Assembly (NCBI RefSeq): GCF_000772045.1
Contig: NZ_CP009754.1
Location: forward strand, 3,844,001-3,908,000
DNA: 64,000 bases
Direction of reading: 5' to 3'
DNA from: Streptomyces sp. CCM_MD2014
GTDB taxonomy: Bacteria; Actinomycetota; Actinomycetes; Streptomycetales; Streptomycetaceae
Part shown: positions 45,071 to 53,773 of the stretch, piece by piece
Position numbering within the stretch: position 1 is the first letter of the stretch
Layout: every line of letters starts with the position of its first letter
Program-made: the position numbers and the translations under genes
Notes under the pieces: model-generated
What the model was told of the DNA's origin: nothing
Databases searched by the model: none
The model's input: the letters and a program-made list of their open reading frames with translations, nothing else

Positions 45071-45772
45071 ATGGCAGACCAGACCCACGTCCTGTTCGTC
45101 GAGGACGACGACGTCATCCGCGAGGCCACCCAGCTCGCCCTGGAGCGGGACGGCTTCGCGGTCACCGCGATGCCCGACGGACTCTCGGGCCTGGAGTCCT
45201 TCCGGGCCGACCGTCCCGACATCGCCCTCCTGGACGTCATGCTTCCCGGCCTCGACGGCGTCAGCCTGTGCCGCCGCATCCGGGACGAGTCGACGGTGCC
45301 GGTGATCATGCTGTCGGCGCGGGCGGACTCCATCGACGTGGTGCTCGGCCTGGAGGCCGGCGCCGACGACTACGTGACCAAGCCGTTCGACGGTGCCGTC
45401 CTGGTCGCCCGGATCCGGGCGGTGCTGCGCCGCTTCGGGCACGCCGGGGGCGACGGCCGGGCGGAGCCGGGCGGCGCCGGGACGGGGGGCGTGCTCACCT
45501 TCGGCGACCTGGAGGTGGACACCGACGGCATGGAGGTGCGCCGGGCCGGGCGGCCGGTGGCGCTCACCCCGACCGAGATGCGGCTGCTGCTGGAGTTCTC
45601 CTCGGCGCCGGGCACCGTGCTCTCGCGCGACAAGCTGCTGGAACGCGTGTGGGACTACGGCTGGGGCGGTGACACCCGGGTCGTCGACGTCCATGTGCAG
45701 CGGCTGCGCACCAAGGTCGGCCAGGACCGGATCGAGACGGTCCGCGGCTTCGGCTACAAGTTGAAGGCCTGA
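45071..45772 (+). CDS. cseB: Response regulator CseB
   Basis: An OmpR/PhoB-family response regulator that activates the sigE promoter. The receiver domain has LFVEDDDVIREA (acidic pocket), phospho-acceptor Asp in IALLDVMLPGLDG (near residue 56) and Lys in DDYVTKPFDG. After a Gly-rich linker the winged helix runs VALTPTEMRLLLEFSSAPGT through VVDVHVQRLRTKVG and IETVRGFGYKL. ATG 45071 (MADQTHVLFVEDD) is chosen; the frame upstream is intergenic. It lies 16 bp before cseC. Confidence 0.94.
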   Translation: MADQTHVLFVEDDDVIREATQLALERDGFAVTAMPDGLSGLESFRADRPDIALLDVMLPGLDGVSLCRRIRDESTVPVIMLSARADSIDVVLGLEAGADDYVTKPFDGAVLVARIRAVLRRFGHAGGDGRAEPGGAGTGGVLTFGDLEVDTDGMEVRRAGRPVALTPTEMRLLLEFSSAPGTVLSRDKLLERVWDYGWGGDTRVVDVHVQRLRTKVGQDRIETVRGFGYKLKA

Positions 45773-45788
45773 GCGGGGACAGAGGGAT

Positions 45789-47378
45789 ATGCGGGGGTTC
45801 TTCCGACGACGCCGGGCCGACTCGCCATCGGACCGGCCCTACGACCGCGCCGCGCCGGGCGGGCAGGCGGGGCCGGGCGAGCGCACGGCGCCGTCCGGAC
45901 GGCCGGGCGGCCGTACACACGTCCTGAGCTCGGGCGGCGCCGACGAAGGCGACCCGCGTCCGCGGGGTTCCGGTGGGCTCCTCGCCGGGGGGCTCCGTGC
46001 CCGCGGTATCCGCACCGGGCTGCGCTGGAAGCTGAGCGCGGCCATCGCGCTGGTCGGCGCGCTGGTGGCGATCGTGCTGAGCCTGGTCGTGCACAACGCG
46101 GCCCGGGTGTCGATGCTCGACAACGCCCGCGACCTCGCCGACGACCGGGTCCTGATCGCCCAGCGCAACTACGAGCTGTCCGGGCGGCAGAACTTCCCCA
46201 ACGCGCAGATCGACGACCCCGACCTGCCGCCGGAGCTGCGCCGCAAGGTCGAGGCGGGGCGGCGGGCCACGTACGTATCCGAGCAGGCGAACGGCGTGAC
46301 GGACATCTGGGCGGCCGTGCCGCTCAAGGACGGGCACGTGATGTCGCTGCACTCCGGTTTCACCGACCGCAGCGCGGACATCCTCGGCGACCTGGACCAG
46401 GCCCTGGTCATCGGCTCGATCGCGGTCGTGCTGGGCGGCAGCGCGCTCGGTGTGCTCATCGGCGGTCAGCTCTCGCGCCGGCTGCGCAAGGCCGCGGCCG
46501 CCGCGAACCGGGTCGCGGGCGGCGAGGCGGACGTCCGGGTGCGGGACGCCATCGGCGGTGTCGTGCGGGACGAGACGGACGACGTCGCGCGTGCCGTGGA
46601 CGCGATGGCGGACGCGTTGCAGCAGCGGATCGAGGCCGAGCGCCGGGTCACCGCGGACATCGCGCACGAGCTGCGCACCCCGGTGACCGGGCTGCTCACG
46701 GCCGCCGAGCTGCTGCCGCCGGGCCGGCCGACCGAGCTGGTCCTCGACCGGGCGAAGGCGATGCGCACGCTCGTCGAGGACGTCCTGGAGGTGGCCCGGC
46801 TCGACGGTGCCTCGGAGCGGGCAGAACTGCAGGACATCATGCTCGGCCACTTCGTCTCCCGACGGGTCGCCGCCAAGGACCCGTCCGTCGAGGTGCGGGT
46901 GATCCACGAGTCGGAGGTCACCACCGACCCGCGCCGCCTGGAGCGCGTGCTGTTCAACCTGCTCGCCAACGCCGCCCGGCACGGCCGCGCGCCGGTCGAG
47001 GTCAGCGTCGAGGGCCGGGTGATCCGGGTCCGCGACCACGGGCCGGGCTTCCCCGAGGACCTGCTGGCCGAGGGCCCGAGCCGGTTCCGCACCGGCAGCA
47101 CGGACCGGGCGGGCCGCGGACACGGCCTCGGCCTGACCATCGCGGCCGGTCAGGCCCGGGTCCTGGGCGCCCGCCTCACCTTCCGCAACGTCCGCCCGGC
47201 CGGCGCCCCCGCGCACATACCGGCCGAGGGCGCGGTCGCCGTCCTGTGGCTCCCGGAACACGCGCCGACCAACACGGGGAGCTACCCGATGCTGCCGGAC
47301 CGGGCCGACGGTGGCCCGTCTCCCTCAGGGAACAGGTCCCGGGAAGCCGCCCGGGGGGCGTCGTCCCGGAGGCGGTGA
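45789..47378 (+). CDS. cseC: Sensor histidine kinase CseC
   Basis: Membrane sensor for envelope damage that phosphorylates CseB. The 529-residue protein has a disordered N terminus, TM1 KLSAAIALVGALVAIVLSLV (about 80-100), an extracytoplasmic sensor of about 105 residues, TM2 ALVIGSIAVVLGGSALGVLI (about 205-225) and a HAMP domain. The H box is VTADIAHELRTPVTG (His about 295), the N box LERVLFNLLANAARHG and the G box GRGHGLGLTIA. ATG 45789 follows AGAGGG. The C-terminal tail beyond the ATPase domain is long and polar. Confidence 0.94.
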   Translation: MRGFFRRRRADSPSDRPYDRAAPGGQAGPGERTAPSGRPGGRTHVLSSGGADEGDPRPRGSGGLLAGGLRARGIRTGLRWKLSAAIALVGALVAIVLSLVVHNAARVSMLDNARDLADDRVLIAQRNYELSGRQNFPNAQIDDPDLPPELRRKVEAGRRATYVSEQANGVTDIWAAVPLKDGHVMSLHSGFTDRSADILGDLDQALVIGSIAVVLGGSALGVLIGGQLSRRLRKAAAAANRVAGGEADVRVRDAIGGVVRDETDDVARAVDAMADALQQRIEAERRVTADIAHELRTPVTGLLTAAELLPPGRPTELVLDRAKAMRTLVEDVLEVARLDGASERAELQDIMLGHFVSRRVAAKDPSVEVRVIHESEVTTDPRRLERVLFNLLANAARHGRAPVEVSVEGRVIRVRDHGPGFPEDLLAEGPSRFRTGSTDRAGRGHGLGLTIAAGQARVLGARLTFRNVRPAGAPAHIPAEGAVAVLWLPEHAPTNTGSYPMLPDRADGGPSPSGNRSREAARGASSRRR

Positions 47379-47393
47379 CGCCGGGCCCGGCGA

Positions 47394-48257
47394 TCAGAGC
47401 CGGTCGAGCGCGGCACGGACCCGGCGGAGCCCCTCCGCCCTCCAGCGGTCCCGGTCGGGCATCTGGTCGTCCCGGCGCCAGCGCCATGCGGAGAACAGCG
47501 CCCAGTTCAGCGCGCGGTACCGGTCCACCAGTGAGGGGTCCGCGCCCTCGTAGTGCTCCGCGACTCCTTCGGGCCCATGGGCGAGGTCGAACTCGACCGG
47601 ACCGCGGCAGCACGTGGCGAGGTCGATGAAGAGCGGGCCCCTGCGTGTGTTCAGGAGGTTCCCGGGGTGCGGCTCCCCGTGCAGCAACTGGTCGCGTGCC
47701 CTGTCGGCGCTGGTCCGGGCGCTCAGACCGACCAGTGCGTCGTGGAGGAGTTCCCGGTCGGAGTCGGACAGCTCGGGCGACCGCTCCCGGTCGTCCACCC
47801 CGGCCAGTGCCACGGCCACCCGGTCGGTGAAGTGCGGTGCGTCGACGTCGATCCGGCGCAGGGCGGCATGGTGCCGCATGAACACGTCCGCGTAGTCGGC
47901 CGGCGTGATGTCCCGTCCCACCGGCTCGTAGTAGGTCCAGAGCGAGAGGGCGAAGGCGTCCCGCTCATGGACCCGGGGGGCGACCCGGGGGTCCAGCTCC
48001 CCCACCGGGGCCCCGACCCCGGCGAGCCGATGGGCGACCTCCACTTCGAACGCGGCCTCGGCCAGGTGCCGGGAGGGCGCGACCCGGGCCAGGACGTCGC
48101 ACGGGAGCAGGCGCAGCGCGACGCGGTCCGAGTTGTGGACGACTCGCACGTCGTCCACCTCCAGGCCCAGCTCCGACGCGGTCGTCCGGGCGGTCTCCAG
48201 CGCGCGGCGCAGTACCGGTGGCTCCACACCGTCCCCTTCCGTGGGTCCGGTGCTCAT
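47394..48257 (-). CDS. Aminoglycoside phosphotransferase-family kinase
   Basis: A 287-residue protein of the APH/choline-kinase fold. The catalytic loop is LLHGEPHPGNLLNT (HGExHxGN; Asp of the usual HGDLHxGN is Glu) and the metal-binding motif is GPLFIDLATCC (DLA). The N lobe, with RVVHNSDRVALRLLPCDVLA, shows a weak Lys motif. Such chromosomal genes act on small molecules of unknown identity; drug resistance is not implied. It is convergent with cseC (15-bp gap). Confidence 0.82.
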   Translation of the reverse strand: MSTGPTEGDGVEPPVLRRALETARTTASELGLEVDDVRVVHNSDRVALRLLPCDVLARVAPSRHLAEAAFEVEVAHRLAGVGAPVGELDPRVAPRVHERDAFALSLWTYYEPVGRDITPADYADVFMRHHAALRRIDVDAPHFTDRVAVALAGVDDRERSPELSDSDRELLHDALVGLSARTSADRARDQLLHGEPHPGNLLNTRRGPLFIDLATCCRGPVEFDLAHGPEGVAEHYEGADPSLVDRYRALNWALFSAWRWRRDDQMPDRDRWRAEGLRRVRAALDRL

Positions 48258-48298
48258 GATCGGGGCGCGGGTCCGTCCCGGTCGAGCGGTTTTCGCTC

Positions 48299-48745
48299 CT
48301 AGCAGGCGAAGTCCCGGTCCATGTCGAGGCCGCCCTCGCGGGGCTGGGTGAAGGAGAACCAGTTCCCGGAGTCGTCGCGGAAGAGTGCCTCCGTGCCGTA
48401 CGGGCGCTCCTGCGGCTCCTGGAGGAACTCGACGCCGCGGTCCTTGAGCTTCTTGTAGTCGCCGTGAATGTCGTCGGTGGTCAGGACACCGGCGCCGAGG
48501 GCTCCCTTGGCCACCAGCTTCCTGATCATCTCCGCGGACTCGGGGTCCATCGCGGGGCCGCTCGGGAGCATCAGCGTCAGCTCGACGTCGGGCTGGTTCG
48601 GGGAGCCGACGGTGAGCCAGCGCATGCCGCCCTCGCCCATGGTCATGTCGGTGCGGACTTCCAGGCCCAGCTTCTGGGTGTAGAACTCCTTGGCCCGGTC
48701 CTGGTCGAGGACCCAGACGGTCGAGATGGCGAGACCCTTGATCAT
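48299..48745 (-). CDS. VOC-family (glyoxalase-like) protein
   Basis: A 148-residue protein with two beta-alpha-beta-beta-beta modules: ISTVWVLDQDRAKEFYTQKL, then GADVLTTDDIHGDYKKLKDR-type segments and EALFRDDSGNWFSFTQP, with the second-module Glu of the metal site replaced in part. It resembles glyoxalase/bleomycin-resistance/dioxygenase proteins. It probably belongs with the AraC-type gene immediately upstream (70-bp gap, same strand). The substrate is unknown. Confidence 0.87.
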   Translation of the reverse strand: MIKGLAISTVWVLDQDRAKEFYTQKLGLEVRTDMTMGEGGMRWLTVGSPNQPDVELTLMLPSGPAMDPESAEMIRKLVAKGALGAGVLTTDDIHGDYKKLKDRGVEFLQEPQERPYGTEALFRDDSGNWFSFTQPREGGLDMDRDFAC

Positions 48746-48815
48746 GGCGTGCTCCTGTGTTTCCGCGGTTCCGCGGTGGTTTCCGCGTGCTCTGTCACGG
48801 TAGGCAGCGGCAGCG

Positions 48816-49226
48816 TCACTCCGCTTCTCCGGAATTGCGGTGCACCCCGCCCGCCCAGTGCATGACGTAACACCCCGGGATGAGGGCGGTGCCCCGGCCC
48901 ACGTGCTTGGTCCGGTACTCGCTGGGGGTCAGACCGGTGCGGGCCTTGAACCGGGTGGAGAAGGTGCCCAGGCTGCTGAAGCCGACCAGGTGGCAGATCT
49001 CGGTGACGGTCAGGCCGGCGGTGCGCAGCATGTCCTCGGCGCGCTCGATGCGGCGGCGGGTGAGGTACTGGCCGGGTGTCTCGCCGTACGTCTCCTTGAA
49101 GGCGCGCAGGAAGTGATAGCGGGAGTACCCCGCGTGCGCGGCCACCGCGTCCAGATCGAGCGCCGGGTCGGCCCAGTCGCGGTCCATGGCGTCCTTCGCG
49201 AGCCGCAACTGCCGCAGCTTGTCCAT
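48816..49226 (-). CDS. AraC-family single-domain regulator
   Basis: A 136-residue protein that is essentially only the AraC double HTH: LDAVAAHAGYSRYHFLRAFK and LTVTEICHLVGFSSLGTFST, followed by FKARTGLTPSEYR, the family signature. It lacks the ligand domain. The C-terminal tail (IPGCYVMHWAGGVHRNSG) may add a sensor surface; Cys and His are present. The neighbouring VOC gene is a likely target or partner. Confidence 0.9.
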   Translation of the reverse strand: MDKLRQLRLAKDAMDRDWADPALDLDAVAAHAGYSRYHFLRAFKETYGETPGQYLTRRRIERAEDMLRTAGLTVTEICHLVGFSSLGTFSTRFKARTGLTPSEYRTKHVGRGTALIPGCYVMHWAGGVHRNSGEAE

Positions 49227-49272
49227 ACGCCGATGGTGGCACCCGGCACTGACACCGGCCCGACGCCGGACG

Positions 49273-49725
49273 TCACAGGGGCAGGGGGCGGGCCTCGACC
49301 AGGTTGGCCATGACGAGGGTGGAGCTGAGGCGCTGGACGCCGGGGAGGGAGGCCAGGCGGTCGTCGTAGAGGCGCCGGTAGGCCTCCAGGTCGCGGGTGA
49401 CGACGCGCAGGAGGTAGTCGGGATCGCCGAAGAGCCGCTGGGCCTGCACGACGTGGGGGATCTCGGCGACGGCCTCCTCGAAGGCGGCGACCGTCTGGCG
49501 GTCCTCGTAGCGCATGGTGACGAAGACCAGCGCCTCGAAGCCCAGTCCGAGCGCGGGGGCGTTCAGGGTCGCGTGGTAGCCGGTGATCGCCCCGGAGCGT
49601 TCCAGGGCGCGCAGGCGCCGGTGACAGGGCGAGACGCTGAGGCGGACCCGCTCGGCGAGTTCCGTCAGGGTCTGCCGACCGTCCCTCTGCAGCTCGGCAA
49701 GGATCTTCCGGTCCACGTCGTCCAT
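49273..49725 (-). CDS. Lrp/AsnC-family transcriptional regulator
   Basis: A 150-residue regulator that binds amino acids. The N-terminal HTH is MDDVDRKILAELQRDGRQTL, TELAERVRLSVSPCHRRLRA; the C-terminal RAM domain includes AITGYHATLNAPALGLGFEA and VVQAQRLFGDPDYLLRVVTR. ATG 49725 has GGAAAG upstream and removes a non-coding extension. The gene is divergent from a LysE-type exporter with a 116-bp gap, the standard arrangement in which the Lrp protein controls amino acid export. Confidence 0.92.
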   Translation of the reverse strand: MDDVDRKILAELQRDGRQTLTELAERVRLSVSPCHRRLRALERSGAITGYHATLNAPALGLGFEALVFVTMRYEDRQTVAAFEEAVAEIPHVVQAQRLFGDPDYLLRVVTRDLEAYRRLYDDRLASLPGVQRLSSTLVMANLVEARPLPL

Positions 49726-49841
49726 GGGGCAAATCTTTCCACGTACGGCAATGCAGCGGAGAATTCTTGAAAGCACCTTTCCGGCAGTCTTCCCTAATCT
49801 TCCCAGATGAGTCGGAAGAGTGTGAGGTGGAGACGGTGGAG

Positions 49842-50459
49842 ATGGCCGGCGTCGGGGCGTTCTGGTCGGTGTCCTTCCTGCTGGTGCTCGTCCCCGGGGC
49901 GGACTGGGCCTACGCGATCACGGCGGGACTGCGTCACCGGTCGGTGCTGCCCGCGGTCGGCGGCATGCTCAGCGGATACGTCCTGCTGACCGCCGTGGTC
50001 GCCGCGGGTCTGGCGACGGCGGTCGCCGGTTCACCGACGGTGCTGACCGTGCTGACCGGCGCCGGGGCGGCGTATCTGATCTGGCTCGGCGCCACGACCC
50101 TGGCCCGCCCCGCGGCGCCCCGGGCCGAAGCGGGAGGCGAGGCGGACACGTCCGGCTCCTGGGTGGGGCGTGCGGTCCGTGGGCTGGGCATCAGCGGCCT
50201 CAACCCCAAGGCGCTGCTGCTGTTCCTCGCCCTGCTGCCGCAGTTCGCCGCGCGGGACGCGGACTGGCCCTTCGCCGCGCAGATCGCCGCCCTCGGCCTG
50301 GTGCACACGGCCAACTGCGCCGTGGTCTACACGGGCGTCGGCACCACCGCACGCCGGATCCTGGGCGCCCGCCCGGCCGTCGCCACGGCGGTGTCCCGCT
50401 TCTCGGGCGCGGCGATGATCCTCGTCGGCGCGCTGCTGCTGGTGGAACGGCTGGTCTAG
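49842..50459 (+). CDS. LysE/RhtB-family amino acid exporter
   Basis: A 205-residue membrane protein with about six TM segments: FWSVSFLLVLVPGADWAYAI (LysE motif PGxD), GMLSGYVLLTAVVAAGLATA, GAGAAYLIWLGATTLA, LNPKALLLFLALLPQFAARD (NPK motif), and a final ALLLVERLV. It probably exports an amino acid or homoserine-type compound. ATG 49842 or the GTG at 49836 may be used; the site AGGTGG at 49825-49830 precedes both. It is divergent from the Lrp-type regulator. Confidence 0.88.
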   Translation: MAGVGAFWSVSFLLVLVPGADWAYAITAGLRHRSVLPAVGGMLSGYVLLTAVVAAGLATAVAGSPTVLTVLTGAGAAYLIWLGATTLARPAAPRAEAGGEADTSGSWVGRAVRGLGISGLNPKALLLFLALLPQFAARDADWPFAAQIAALGLVHTANCAVVYTGVGTTARRILGARPAVATAVSRFSGAAMILVGALLLVERLV

Positions 50460-50603
50460 CCCCGCCGGGATCGCCCACCACGGCAACGCGGCCTCGACGC
50501 CCGCCAGGACGACCGTGGCGACCGGGAGGGCCGCGGTTCCGGCGGCGCCGGTCAGCGCCGAGCGCCGACGTGATGCGGTCCTGCCGTTCCGGTCCCTGCT
50601 CAT
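50460..50603 (-). pseudogene. Possible small secreted-protein gene or remnant
   Basis: An ATG at 50603 with GGAGGG about 9 nt upstream begins MSRDRNGRTASRRRSALTGA, followed by AGTAALPVATVVLAGVEAAL and a PWWAIPAG segment. SRRRSALTG and the hydrophobic stretch look like a Tat-type signal peptide. Beyond about 50460 the frame runs antisense into the LysE gene and loses coding character; a one-base shift reaches a TAG at once. It may be a decayed gene or chance. Low confidence. Confidence 0.3.
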
Positions 50604-50729
50604 GCCCTGCGCCCTCCCTCGCACTCCCCCGGAGCCTCGCGGCCCAGCCTGTGCCGGACGAGGAAGGCCCCCGGGTGGCCGGAGCCGCCCGGAGGCCTGG
50701 TGAGGGGAAGGCGGCGGGCCGCCGCGGTG

Positions 50730-52331
50730 TCAGACCGCCTCGGTCACCGGCGTCTTCGCGGCGGCCGGGCCGCCGTCGCCGTCGGCCGGGGTCTCGGCGG
50801 CCTTCGGGCCGGCGCCCTTCAGCGGGACCTCCTTCACGAACACCGCCGCGACCAGGGCGAGGACCGCCACCGCGGAGCCGAGCAGGAACGCGCCGTGCGT
50901 GCCGGAGGACACCGCGTGCTGGTAGGCGTCACGGACCGCCGCCGGCAGGGCCTTCAGCGCCTCCGCGGTCAGGGTCGCCGACTGCTCCGTCGCCTTGGAG
51001 CCGCCCGCCGGCGCCCGCTCGGCCATGACGTCCTGCACCCGGTTGTTGAACAGCGCACCCATGATCGCGACGCCGAAGGAGGAGCCGAGGGTGCGGAAGA
51101 GGGTGGTGGAGGAGGACGCGACGCCCATGTCCTTCATCTCCACGCTGTTCTGCGCCACCAGCATGGTGATCTGCATCAGGCAGCCCATGCCGAGACCGAC
51201 GACCGCCATGTACAGGCCGGACGTGAAGCGCGTGGTGTCGGTGTCCATGGTCGACAGCAGGAACAGGCCGACCGTCATCAGCGCGCCGCCCGCCACCGGG
51301 AAGATCTTGTAGCGGCCGGTGCTGGTGGTGACCCGGCCCGCGACCATCGACGTGACCAGCATCGCGCCCAGCATGGGCAGGAGCAGCAGGCCCGAGTTGG
51401 TGGCGGACGCGCCCTGCACCGACTGCTGGTACAGCGGCAGGAAGAGGGTGGCGCCGAACATCACGAACCCCACGATGAAACCGATGATCGACATCAGCGT
51501 GAAGTTGCGGCTGCGGAAGATGTGCAGCGGCAGGATGGGCTCCGCGGCCCTGGTCTGCCAGAACACGAACCCGATCAGCGCGGCGACGCCGATGCCGGTC
51601 AGCTCCATGATCCGCGCGGAGGTCCAGGCGTACTCGGTGCCGCCCCAGGTGGTGACGAGCACGATGGCGGTGATGCCGATGGTCAGCAGCGCCGCGCCCA
51701 GGTAGTCGATCCGGGCCTCGCTGCGCTTCTTCGGCAGGTGCAGCACGGCGCTGATCGCGATCAGCGCGATCACGCCGAGCGGGATGTTGATGTAGAAGGA
51801 CCAGCGCCAGCCCCAGTTGTCGGTGATGGTGCCGCCGACCAGCGGTCCGCCGATCATCGAGAGCGCCATGACACCGGCGATCATGCCCTGGTACTTGCCG
51901 CGTTCCCGGGGCGGTATCAGGTCACCGATGATCGCCATGACGCCGACCATCAGACCGCCGGCGCCCAGACCCTGGATCGCGCGGAAGCCGATGAGCTGGC
52001 CCATGTCCTGGGCCATGCCGCTGAGCGCCGAGCCGGCCAGGAAGATCACGATCGACGTCATGAACGAGCCCTTGCGCCCGTACATGTCGCCGAGCTTGCC
52101 CCACAGCGGGGTGGCGGCCGCGGTGGCGAGAGTGTAGGCGGTGACGACCCAGGAGAGGTGCTCCAGGCCGCCCAGTTCGCCCACGATCGTCGGCATCGCG
52201 GTACCGATGATCATGTTGTCGAGCATCGCGAGCATCATCGCGATCATGAGGGCGAGCAGGACGACCCGCACGCTCCTCGGCTGTTTCACGGCACCGGCGT
52301 CGCCGGTCGCCGCCTCCGTCTTGTCCGCCAT
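50730..52331 (-). CDS. MFS multidrug exporter (DHA2, 14-TM type)
   Basis: A 533-residue proton antiporter of the EmrB/QacA class. It starts MADKTEAATGDAGAVKQPRS, then TM1 VVLLALMIAMMLAMLDNMII with the D-N pair, motif GKLGDMYGRKG (MFS motif A), and motif C GLGAGGLMVGVMAIIGDLIP. About 14 hydrophobic segments are visible. The C-terminal tail is Ala/Pro/Gly-rich. It is divergent from the TetR gene at 52491 with an operator between, so it is probably induced by its substrate. Confidence 0.92.
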   Translation of the reverse strand: MADKTEAATGDAGAVKQPRSVRVVLLALMIAMMLAMLDNMIIGTAMPTIVGELGGLEHLSWVVTAYTLATAAATPLWGKLGDMYGRKGSFMTSIVIFLAGSALSGMAQDMGQLIGFRAIQGLGAGGLMVGVMAIIGDLIPPRERGKYQGMIAGVMALSMIGGPLVGGTITDNWGWRWSFYINIPLGVIALIAISAVLHLPKKRSEARIDYLGAALLTIGITAIVLVTTWGGTEYAWTSARIMELTGIGVAALIGFVFWQTRAAEPILPLHIFRSRNFTLMSIIGFIVGFVMFGATLFLPLYQQSVQGASATNSGLLLLPMLGAMLVTSMVAGRVTTSTGRYKIFPVAGGALMTVGLFLLSTMDTDTTRFTSGLYMAVVGLGMGCLMQITMLVAQNSVEMKDMGVASSSTTLFRTLGSSFGVAIMGALFNNRVQDVMAERAPAGGSKATEQSATLTAEALKALPAAVRDAYQHAVSSGTHGAFLLGSAVAVLALVAAVFVKEVPLKGAGPKAAETPADGDGGPAAAKTPVTEAV

Positions 52332-52371
52332 CTCTCCTACTCCCCCAGCTACCGCTGCGCCACTCTCACTT

Positions 52372-52389
52372 ACTTGCCGCCCGGCAAGT
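52372..52389. promoter_or_regulatory. TetR operator between the MFS exporter and its regulator
   Basis: Perfect palindrome ACTTGCCG-CC-CGGCAAGT in the 159-bp divergent gap. A TACACT hexamer (52394-52399) follows on the plus strand, so the palindrome overlaps the spacer of a plausible TetR-gene promoter. Confidence 0.7.
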
Positions 52390-52490
52390 TGTCTACACTG
52401 GGGAAAGGTAGGCGCGTAACTAGCCGGGCGTCAAGTAAGTTTTTCGGAAAGTGCGCGGGGCAGGAGGTGCGTAGGAGGATGGGCGGCACA

Positions 52491-53090
52491 ATGAACGGCA
52501 CCAAGCAGCAGCGACGCCGCGGGGACACCCGCCAGCGCATCCAGGACGTGGCGCTCGGACTCTTCGCGGAGCAGGGGTACGAGAAGACCTCCCTGCGCGA
52601 GATCGCCGAGCGTCTGGACGTGACCAAGGCCGCGCTCTACTACCACTTCAAGACCAAGGAAGAGATCCTCGTCAGCATCTTCGAGGATCTCTCCCGGCCG
52701 TTGGAGGACCTGATCGAGTGGGGGCGGGAGCAGCCGCACACCCTGGAGACGAAGCAGGAGATCGTCCGCCGCTACAGCGAGGCGCTGGCCGGCGCGGCGC
52801 CGCTGTTCCGCTTCATGCAGGAGAACCAGGCGACGGTGCGGGACCTGCGCATCGGCGAGCTGTTCAAGAACCGGATGTTCGGTCTGCGCGACATCCTCAT
52901 GGACCCCGAGGCGGACCTGGTCGACCAGGTCCGCTGCATCAGCGCGCTGTTCACCCTGCACGCCGGGATGTTCGTGCTCCGGGACCTCGAAGGCGACCCC
53001 GAGGAACAGCGTGCTGCCGTTCTCGAGGTCGCCACCGATCTGATCACCCAGGCCCACCGGGGAGCCGAGGGAGCTCCGTCCCGCTCTTAG
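52491..53090 (+). CDS. TetR-family regulator of the MFS exporter
   Basis: A 199-residue repressor with HTH TRQRIQDVALGLFAEQGYEK, TSLREIAERLDVTKAALYYH followed by FKTKEEILVSIFEDL. The C-terminal ligand domain has AAPLFRFMQENQATVRDLRI. ATG 52491 is used; an ATG at 52479 four codons upstream, immediately after AGGAGG, is an alternative. It probably represses the divergent MFS gene through the palindrome at 52372. Its stop overlaps the convergent M23 peptidase stop by 4 bp. Confidence 0.92.
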   Translation: MNGTKQQRRRGDTRQRIQDVALGLFAEQGYEKTSLREIAERLDVTKAALYYHFKTKEEILVSIFEDLSRPLEDLIEWGREQPHTLETKQEIVRRYSEALAGAAPLFRFMQENQATVRDLRIGELFKNRMFGLRDILMDPEADLVDQVRCISALFTLHAGMFVLRDLEGDPEEQRAAVLEVATDLITQAHRGAEGAPSRS

Positions 53091-53773
53091 ACGGTCACGC
53101 CCTTGGACTTCAGGAAGGCGACCGGGTCGACGGCCGAGCCGTAGTTCGGCGTCGTGCGGATCTCGAAGTGCAGGTGCGGACCGCTGGAGTTGCCGGTGTT
53201 GCCGGACTTGGCGATCGACTGGCCGGTCTTCACGACCTGGCCGATCTTCACGTTGATCTTGGACAGGTGCGCGTACTGGGAGTACGTGCCGTTGCCGTGC
53301 TTGATGACGATGGCGTTGCCGTAGGCGGGGCCGTCACCGGCGCCGTTGCCGCCGGCCTTGACGACGGTGCCGCCGTGGGCGGCGACCACGTTGGTGCCGA
53401 TCGGCACGGCGAAGTCCTGGCCGCTGTGCTTGTGCGCCCACATGCCGCCGTTCTGGGCGAAGCTGGCGCTCAGCGTGTACTTCTTGACCGGGTCGACCCA
53501 GGAGGCGGCCTTCTTCTTGGTGGCCGTCTTCTTGGCGGTCGTGGTCTTTTTGGCGCTCGCGGCGGCCTTCTCGGCCTTCGCCGCCTTGGCCTGCGCCGCT
53601 GCCTGGGCCTCTACGGCGCTCGCGGCGGCAGTGGTGCTGGAGGCCGCCGTGGTGCCGGTGGCGGCCGCGACCCCGGCTCCCAGTGCGACCGAGGCTCCGA
53701 GGCCGGCGGCCATCACCGCGGCGCGGGTGCGGATGGTCGTACGGGAAGAACGGGACGTGACACGCGGGAACAT
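53087..53773 (-). CDS. M23-family murein metallopeptidase
   Basis: A secreted cell-wall hydrolase of the LytM/lysostaphin type. The 228-residue protein has a signal peptide (RTRAAVMAAGLGASVALGAG), a long Ala/Lys linker (AKAAKAEKAAASAKKTTTAK) and a C-terminal M23 domain with the zinc ligands in HKHSGQDFAVPIG (HxxxD) and SSGPHLHFEIRTTP (HxH). It starts at ATG 53773. It is expected to cut peptidoglycan cross-bridges during growth or sporulation. I looked for a c-di-AMP (ydaO) riboswitch upstream, common at Streptomyces wall-hydrolase genes, and could not recognise one. Confidence 0.93.
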   Translation of the reverse strand: MFPRVTSRSSRTTIRTRAAVMAAGLGASVALGAGVAAATGTTAASSTTAAASAVEAQAAAQAKAAKAEKAAASAKKTTTAKKTATKKKAASWVDPVKKYTLSASFAQNGGMWAHKHSGQDFAVPIGTNVVAAHGGTVVKAGGNGAGDGPAYGNAIVIKHGNGTYSQYAHLSKINVKIGQVVKTGQSIAKSGNTGNSSGPHLHFEIRTTPNYGSAVDPVAFLKSKGVTV

